From positions 1-15,866 of the forward strand of contig CAKOGP040001851.1 of the NCBI GenBank assembly GCA_933822405.4: a DNA stretch of 15,866 nucleotides. The letters are read 5' to 3'. Both the position numbers and the translations under genes were made by a program. The notes below the pieces were generated by a model. The model saw only the letters and a program-made list of their open reading frames with translations. It was not told the origin of the DNA and searched no databases. Below, one piece after another: positions 12,376 through 15,866 of the stretch (the first letter of the stretch is position 1; each line of letters begins with the position of its first letter). The DNA is from Cylindrotheca closterium (Eukaryota > Bacillariophyta > Bacillariophyceae > Bacillariales > Bacillariaceae).

Positions 12376-14972
12376 CAAGTCTCAAATTGTATTCCAACTT
12401 CATCATTGACAAACACTTTTCTGGCTTCTTCATAGGTTTTCCGTACCTGTCCTCTCATCCATTTGTTGTACCGCGATGGATCTTGCTGTGGGCAGAATCT
12501 ACATTCATTGAAAGTGGTACCTGGGTTGGGTTGCAGACACTCCCTCCAAGTGGCCTTAAATCCAGCATTCTGCAAAAGGTATATAGAATTCCAACAGAGC
12601 AAAAAAGCTGATTTGTTGTCAGCACCCTTCAGGTCAGAAGTTCTTGTTTCAGACAGACTTTGAAGTTTGTACCTAATCAGATTGATATGTAGCAATGGGA
12701 CAAATTGGCCACGGAACACAATCTTCTTGCTTTCCCCTCCAACAGTCCCTAACGCACGCATGCCCTGAATGGCACGGAGATATGTCTCAACAGTCTCCTT
12801 AAAGGAGCCTCGACTCTGTCTGGTACTGTAAAACTTCCAGTTCTCCTGCAGTTCCATAATTTTTTCAAATGTACTCTTCCGAAGCGCCCAGTCATTCACA
12901 GCATTCCAAGTGTCAACAATTGCTTGGTCACAGCGTCTGTCCACCATTCCTTGATGCAGCACATGAATTGACAAATATACTTTCAAGTCTCCAAAGTTCA
13001 AATGTCCAACAGTGAAAGAAGGGAACCTATCCAAGGTAGTTGGTTTTTTCATGGGATCTTGATTCTTCTTGGTCGGGTGGAAGTCCCGTGATCTTGCCAC
13101 TGAGGCCCGGACCTTATAGGGACGCTTTCCTGTTTTTGCATGTTTAAACTCAAGACCAGTTACATTGAAACAATTTACTTCTGAAAGATCTTCAGTGAGA
13201 ATGCCAACAGAATCAGCGTCAACTCCAACTTTCAATGCCTCTGGGGCCGGACCTTCACATTCAAGGTATTGATCCAAATCCAAATGCTTAAAGAGACGAG
13301 TTAACAACTCATGATGTCTCTTGATCTCCTGTAAATCTTCATCTTCATCATTATCGATGAAGTCATCTGGTGCATCAAGGTGATCAGCACTAACATTTGA
13401 TATTGAACTAGCGTCGGATGGCTCTGGATCTTGCTCTTCCTCCTGCCCTTGCTGATGCTGCAGAGCAGCTTGAACCACACTGTCGTCTGATGGCACAGCT
13501 TCGTCAGCCCTGTGACCACCAGTATTATCAAGATGATCTCTAGCATGATGATTGTTAGTGTAAACTGAAGTAGTTGTAGCATCATCTGACTCCTGCTCAA
13601 GAGCTGCTTGAAGCACACTATCCTCCTCCGATTGCGCATCTTCGTCGGCCCTGTGACCATCAGTATTATCAGTAGCATCATCTGGCTCCTGCTGAAGAGC
13701 TGCTTGAAGCAAACTATCATCCTCCGATTGCACATCTTTGTCAGCACCATTATTAAAATCGTCATTGTGGGCGTTAAGGTTTGATAGCTGTGAGTGTTGA
13801 TATGATGAATCCTGTTCCTGCTGCAGAGCTGCTTGAAGCACACTATCGTCATCGGATTGCTCATCTTTGTCATCCCTGTGACCACTAGCATTATCAAAAC
13901 GGTTGCTGCCACAGTGCGTATCAGTGTTAACTGCAGTAGTAGTTGCATCATCATCATTGGCGCTAGGGCTTGATAGCTGTGAGTTTGGATTTGATGATTC
14001 CTGCGCATGGCACTCCGGAGCTGGTAGTACCACATCCTTGACATTGTTGTCATCAATGTCAATGCAAATGACCTCTTTCCTTCTATTGAAATTTGCAACA
14101 AGCCTTTTGAGCTCATCTAGATCAACATCCTCCCTGTCGCCATCTGTGTATATCAGACTGTACTGTTTCTTTCTGCCGTTCTCTTCTACCCAACTGCATC
14201 TTACATATCCTTCATGCCATTCCCTTCCCTCAAACATCTTTGCTACCTGTGTGCCCTTGAAAGGCTCCTTGTTCCAGAATACGTTTTTATTAAGTTTTTG
14301 ATACCTTGCCAACGCTGGATCTTCATCCATCTTCTTGACTTTCTTTCTTGCTGGTTGTTCCTCAAGGTCACTTTGTTTGTCAAATGAACCCAGTAACATT
14401 CTAGGTGCAATAGGATCTGGTCCTGCTGTCCCCTTCCCACAACCGTGAACTATCCCTTGAATGGCTTTTAACACTGATTTTTTTTTTGCTGATGCTTCTC
14501 CTGGTACTTTTTGGAGAGTGTTGACATTGACGATATCAGCCCTTTCGTAAGCATCCCAGGAAACTTTGATTGTAGAGTCACCATCAGGAGTTACTGTCAC
14601 CTCCTCTACTGCCTTTCCCTGTTGACCGTGTTTATCCATGACCGTGTCACCTATTCCGATGGAGGAATGCAATAATCTTGGAGGCGTCGTAGGACCTGCT
14701 GCCCCTTTCCTATAACCATCATGGAACCCTGGATTGGCTTTGGACTTTGACCTTGGTGTTGACCTTGGTACTGACCTTCTTCTGGATGGTGATTCTTCTG
14801 GTACTTTTTTGAGACTATCAACATGGACAACAGTTGTTAAGTTATCATCCCAGACAACTTTGACTGTTTCTGTTTTGCCATCTGTTTCCGTTAACACTGT
14901 TCTCACAATACCCAGAGCATAACTTTTGGAAAAGACCGTATCGCCTACTCTAATAGGAGAATGAGGAGACAT
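12375..14972 (-). CDS. Tudor-like and acidic-repeat protein (chromatin-reader candidate)
   Basis: 865 residues from ATG 14970-14972 (MSPHSPIRVGD) to TGA 12375-12377. Two related modules at about 8-57 and 106-157 each run GDTV...KV.WD...VNTLQKVP-like. A third at about 240-292 (FEGREWHEGYV, YTDGDREDVDLDEL) matches the Tudor-like F-G-x-Y/W-x-G...DGDxEDL pattern common in diatom nuclear proteins. PARKKVKK at 208-214 could be a nuclear signal. Residues 375-510 carry four units of D/E-rich sequence plus (V/L)LQAAL-like cores at about 378, 421, 453 and 499, resembling ubiquitin-interacting motifs but lacking their usual Ser. Residues 545-865 are a helical domain I do not recognise, with a C-x2-C near 824-827 (ECRFC). 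The next gene, a SET protein, begins at its stop codon. Together they suggest a reader/writer chromatin locus; this is inference. Confidence 0.75.
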   Translation of the reverse strand: MSPHSPIRVGDTVFSKSYALGIVRTVLTETDGKTETVKVVWDDNLTTVVHVDSLKKVPEESPSRRRSVPRSTPRSKSKANPGFHDGYRKGAAGPTTPPRLLHSSIGIGDTVMDKHGQQGKAVEEVTVTPDGDSTIKVSWDAYERADIVNVNTLQKVPGEASAKKKSVLKAIQGIVHGCGKGTAGPDPIAPRMLLGSFDKQSDLEEQPARKKVKKMDEDPALARYQKLNKNVFWNKEPFKGTQVAKMFEGREWHEGYVRCSWVEENGRKKQYSLIYTDGDREDVDLDELKRLVANFNRRKEVICIDIDDNNVKDVVLPAPECHAQESSNPNSQLSSPSANDDDATTTAVNTDTHCGSNRFDNASGHRDDKDEQSDDDSVLQAALQQEQDSSYQHSQLSNLNAHNDDFNNGADKDVQSEDDSLLQAALQQEPDDATDNTDGHRADEDAQSEEDSVLQAALEQESDDATTTSVYTNNHHARDHLDNTGGHRADEAVPSDDSVVQAALQHQQGQEEEQDPEPSDASSISNVSADHLDAPDDFIDNDEDEDLQEIKRHHELLTRLFKHLDLDQYLECEGPAPEALKVGVDADSVGILTEDLSEVNCFNVTGLEFKHAKTGKRPYKVRASVARSRDFHPTKKNQDPMKKPTTLDRFPSFTVGHLNFGDLKVYLSIHVLHQGMVDRRCDQAIVDTWNAVNDWALRKSTFEKIMELQENWKFYSTRQSRGSFKETVETYLRAIQGMRALGTVGGESKKIVFRGQFVPLLHINLIRYKLQSLSETRTSDLKGADNKSAFLLCWNSIYLLQNAGFKATWRECLQPNPGTTFNECRFCPQQDPSRYNKWMRGQVRKTYEEARKVFVNDEVGIQFET
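13443..13850 (-). repeat. Four-copy coding repeat with LQAAL cores
   Basis: Blocks such as GCAGAGCTGCTTGAAGCACA recur about every 95-140 bp, encoding DDSVLQAALQQE-type units separated by Asn/Asp/His-rich spacers (GHRADE). The cores fit L-x-x-A-L as in ubiquitin-interacting motifs. Spacer lengths vary but keep frame. Confidence 0.8.
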
Positions 14973-15511
14973 GCTGGTGTTGGCAGCGATTCTGTGGGTA
15001 GCTGGTGGTCATTTGAGCAACCTCCAAAGTGGTTCCGAGGGTGGAAAATGTTACATTTTGGGTTTGCTACACAGACCTCTCGGTACTTATATTGCGTACG
15101 TGGATTTTGTACCGCCATCTGAAAATCTCTAAAGCAATCTGCAAGCTTCAGCAGACCGCCCTTGTTGTTGTCAACACACAAGCATCAAATATCTCCCCAC
15201 GCCTGCCCAAATAGTCATGCATAATCCTTGGCTTAAAAGCATAGTATAGTCCAACAGCTCCAATTTCCTTTCTTCTTCAGTTTCTTCCCCTTCCGACAGA
15301 ACCGTATCTCCCAGTGTATCTCCCAGTGAACTTGTTTCTTCGTCCGCACTGAAGATAAGTCTACCTCCCATTTGGGGTGAATGATAAACCGAACCTTCTT
15401 CTTGCATTGCGTTGTCAAATTGTTCCCGTGTGAAAAAAGACTCAATGGTTTCTTCCGGTGGTGTCTGGACTGGATTGTCTGGTCGTTCACTCGTGGAGTA
15501 GGAGTAAGAGC
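14973..15511 (-). pseudogene. Decayed coding-like region, unidentified
   Basis: The minus strand shows protein-like segments that change frame: an acidic segment (FFTREQFDNA ... SADEETSSLGD) over about 15240-15495, then AFKPRIMHDYLGRRGEIFDAC near 15180-15240, then CVDNNKGGLLKLADCFRDF and NPKCNIFHPRNHFGG over about 15035-15180. The last two meet at a TGTGTG run (about 15177-15182), where a 2-nt slip would join them. This fits a decayed gene; unrecognised introns are an alternative. The promoter of the 12375-14972 gene must overlap this area. No family is recognised. Confidence 0.4.
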
Positions 15512-15570
15512 TCAGAACTGATGTCTCAACTGATTTATCTCGTCATTCAATTGTGCAGTAGGAGTAAGAG
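15469..15570. repeat. Imperfect 60-bp-period duplication
   Basis: 42-bp segments at 15469-15510 and 15529-15570 both end GTAGGAGTAAGAG and agree at about 34 positions. This lies at the junction between the two decayed segments. Confidence 0.7.
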
Positions 15571-15866
15571 GTTGCAGTTTGCGTAGCTTCTTTTCCTGCT
15601 GCATAGTTTTCTGAGTTGCTGCTTCAGTGCCTCATAGTACTTCAATCTTGATTTGTAGGAACCCCCCATTGCAAATGTTTTGAGCTCTCCTTCGATCTGC
15701 AGATGGAGTGGCTACTTTTCAGGCGCAGGCAACACTGATGTGGTTGCCGGAGCTGCAGACCCTCCATCTTTGTTCATTAGGGGTTCCAGGCGTTTGAAGA
15801 GAGTAAATGTAGTCGCTCCACCATTGTTCGTTTTGCTTCCTTTGACATTGCCCAGGTCTGTTAATC
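15512..15866 (-). pseudogene. Decayed paralogue of the SET-protein N-terminal region, partial
   Basis: The minus strand from the window edge reads GSKTNNGGATTFTLFKR, matching ASKTDIGGATTFIVFKR of the SET protein (12 of 17 identical). After an in-frame TAG (15712-15714) the same frame continues LQIEGELKTFAMGGSYKSR, matching HQIEADLERFKKGSFESRK. It then switches frame near 15600 to MQQEKKLRKL and stops at 15512-15514. A stop and a frameshift within the homologous part indicate a pseudogene, unless the TAG lies in an intron. The copy is cut by the window edge, so its SET domain or lack of one is not visible. Confidence 0.7.

Noticed and set aside
13301..14116. 271-codon minus-strand frame within the Tudor-like gene
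   Set aside because: Alternate frame through the acidic repeat; low-complexity Met/Leu/Gln composition, while the main frame has recognisable modules.

Overview
The window looks like nuclear DNA of a diatom or a close stramenopile relative. The main evidence is a 6.1-kb Ty1/copia gag-pol reading frame resembling the CoDi-type copia elements of diatoms. In addition, the genes are dispersed with long repetitive spacers, the proteins are low-complexity and acidic, and there is a SET-domain protein. There is no sign of bacterial operon architecture, and I recognised no tRNA, rRNA or CRISPR. The assignment to diatoms is an inference from protein style.

Left third (1-4013): a coiled-coil gene (12-1718) made of 21-residue, three-heptad repeats is interrupted by a 652-bp LTR-like insert (730-1381). 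The insert has TGTTGG/CCAACA ends and a 5-bp CCTTG target duplication, and it contains 2.8 identical tandem copies of a 230-bp unit. Removing the insert plus one target copy restores the frame exactly. Splicing from a GTAAGA inside the insert to a TTTTAG near its end also keeps the frame. A second reading frame (1769-2635) with an acidic 114-120-bp repeat follows, possibly once part of the same gene. The spacer 2636-4013 holds a four-copy 180-bp tandem array and a cluster of TGATCCG motifs ending in a palindrome.

Middle (4437-11525): a nearly intact copia-like retrotransposon on the minus strand. Its 211-bp LTRs differ at one position, so insertion was recent. The single polyprotein has gag, an unusual zinc finger, two predicted membrane segments, protease, integrase, reverse transcriptase and RNase H, with the catalytic residues visible.

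Right third (11526-15866), minus strand: a Tudor-like/acidic-repeat protein (12375-14972) is followed, through a TGATG stop/start overlap, by a SET-domain protein (11494-12375). The SET frame runs straight into the retrotransposon LTR. On the far side of the element (4014-4436) the same strand carries a reading frame with the second half of a possible PARP-type zinc finger and a Ser/Asp-rich tail. The simplest reading is that the retrotransposon split a chromatin reader/methyltransferase locus. A decayed paralogue of the SET protein's N-terminal part lies at the right edge (15512-15866), so this gene type is repeated locally.
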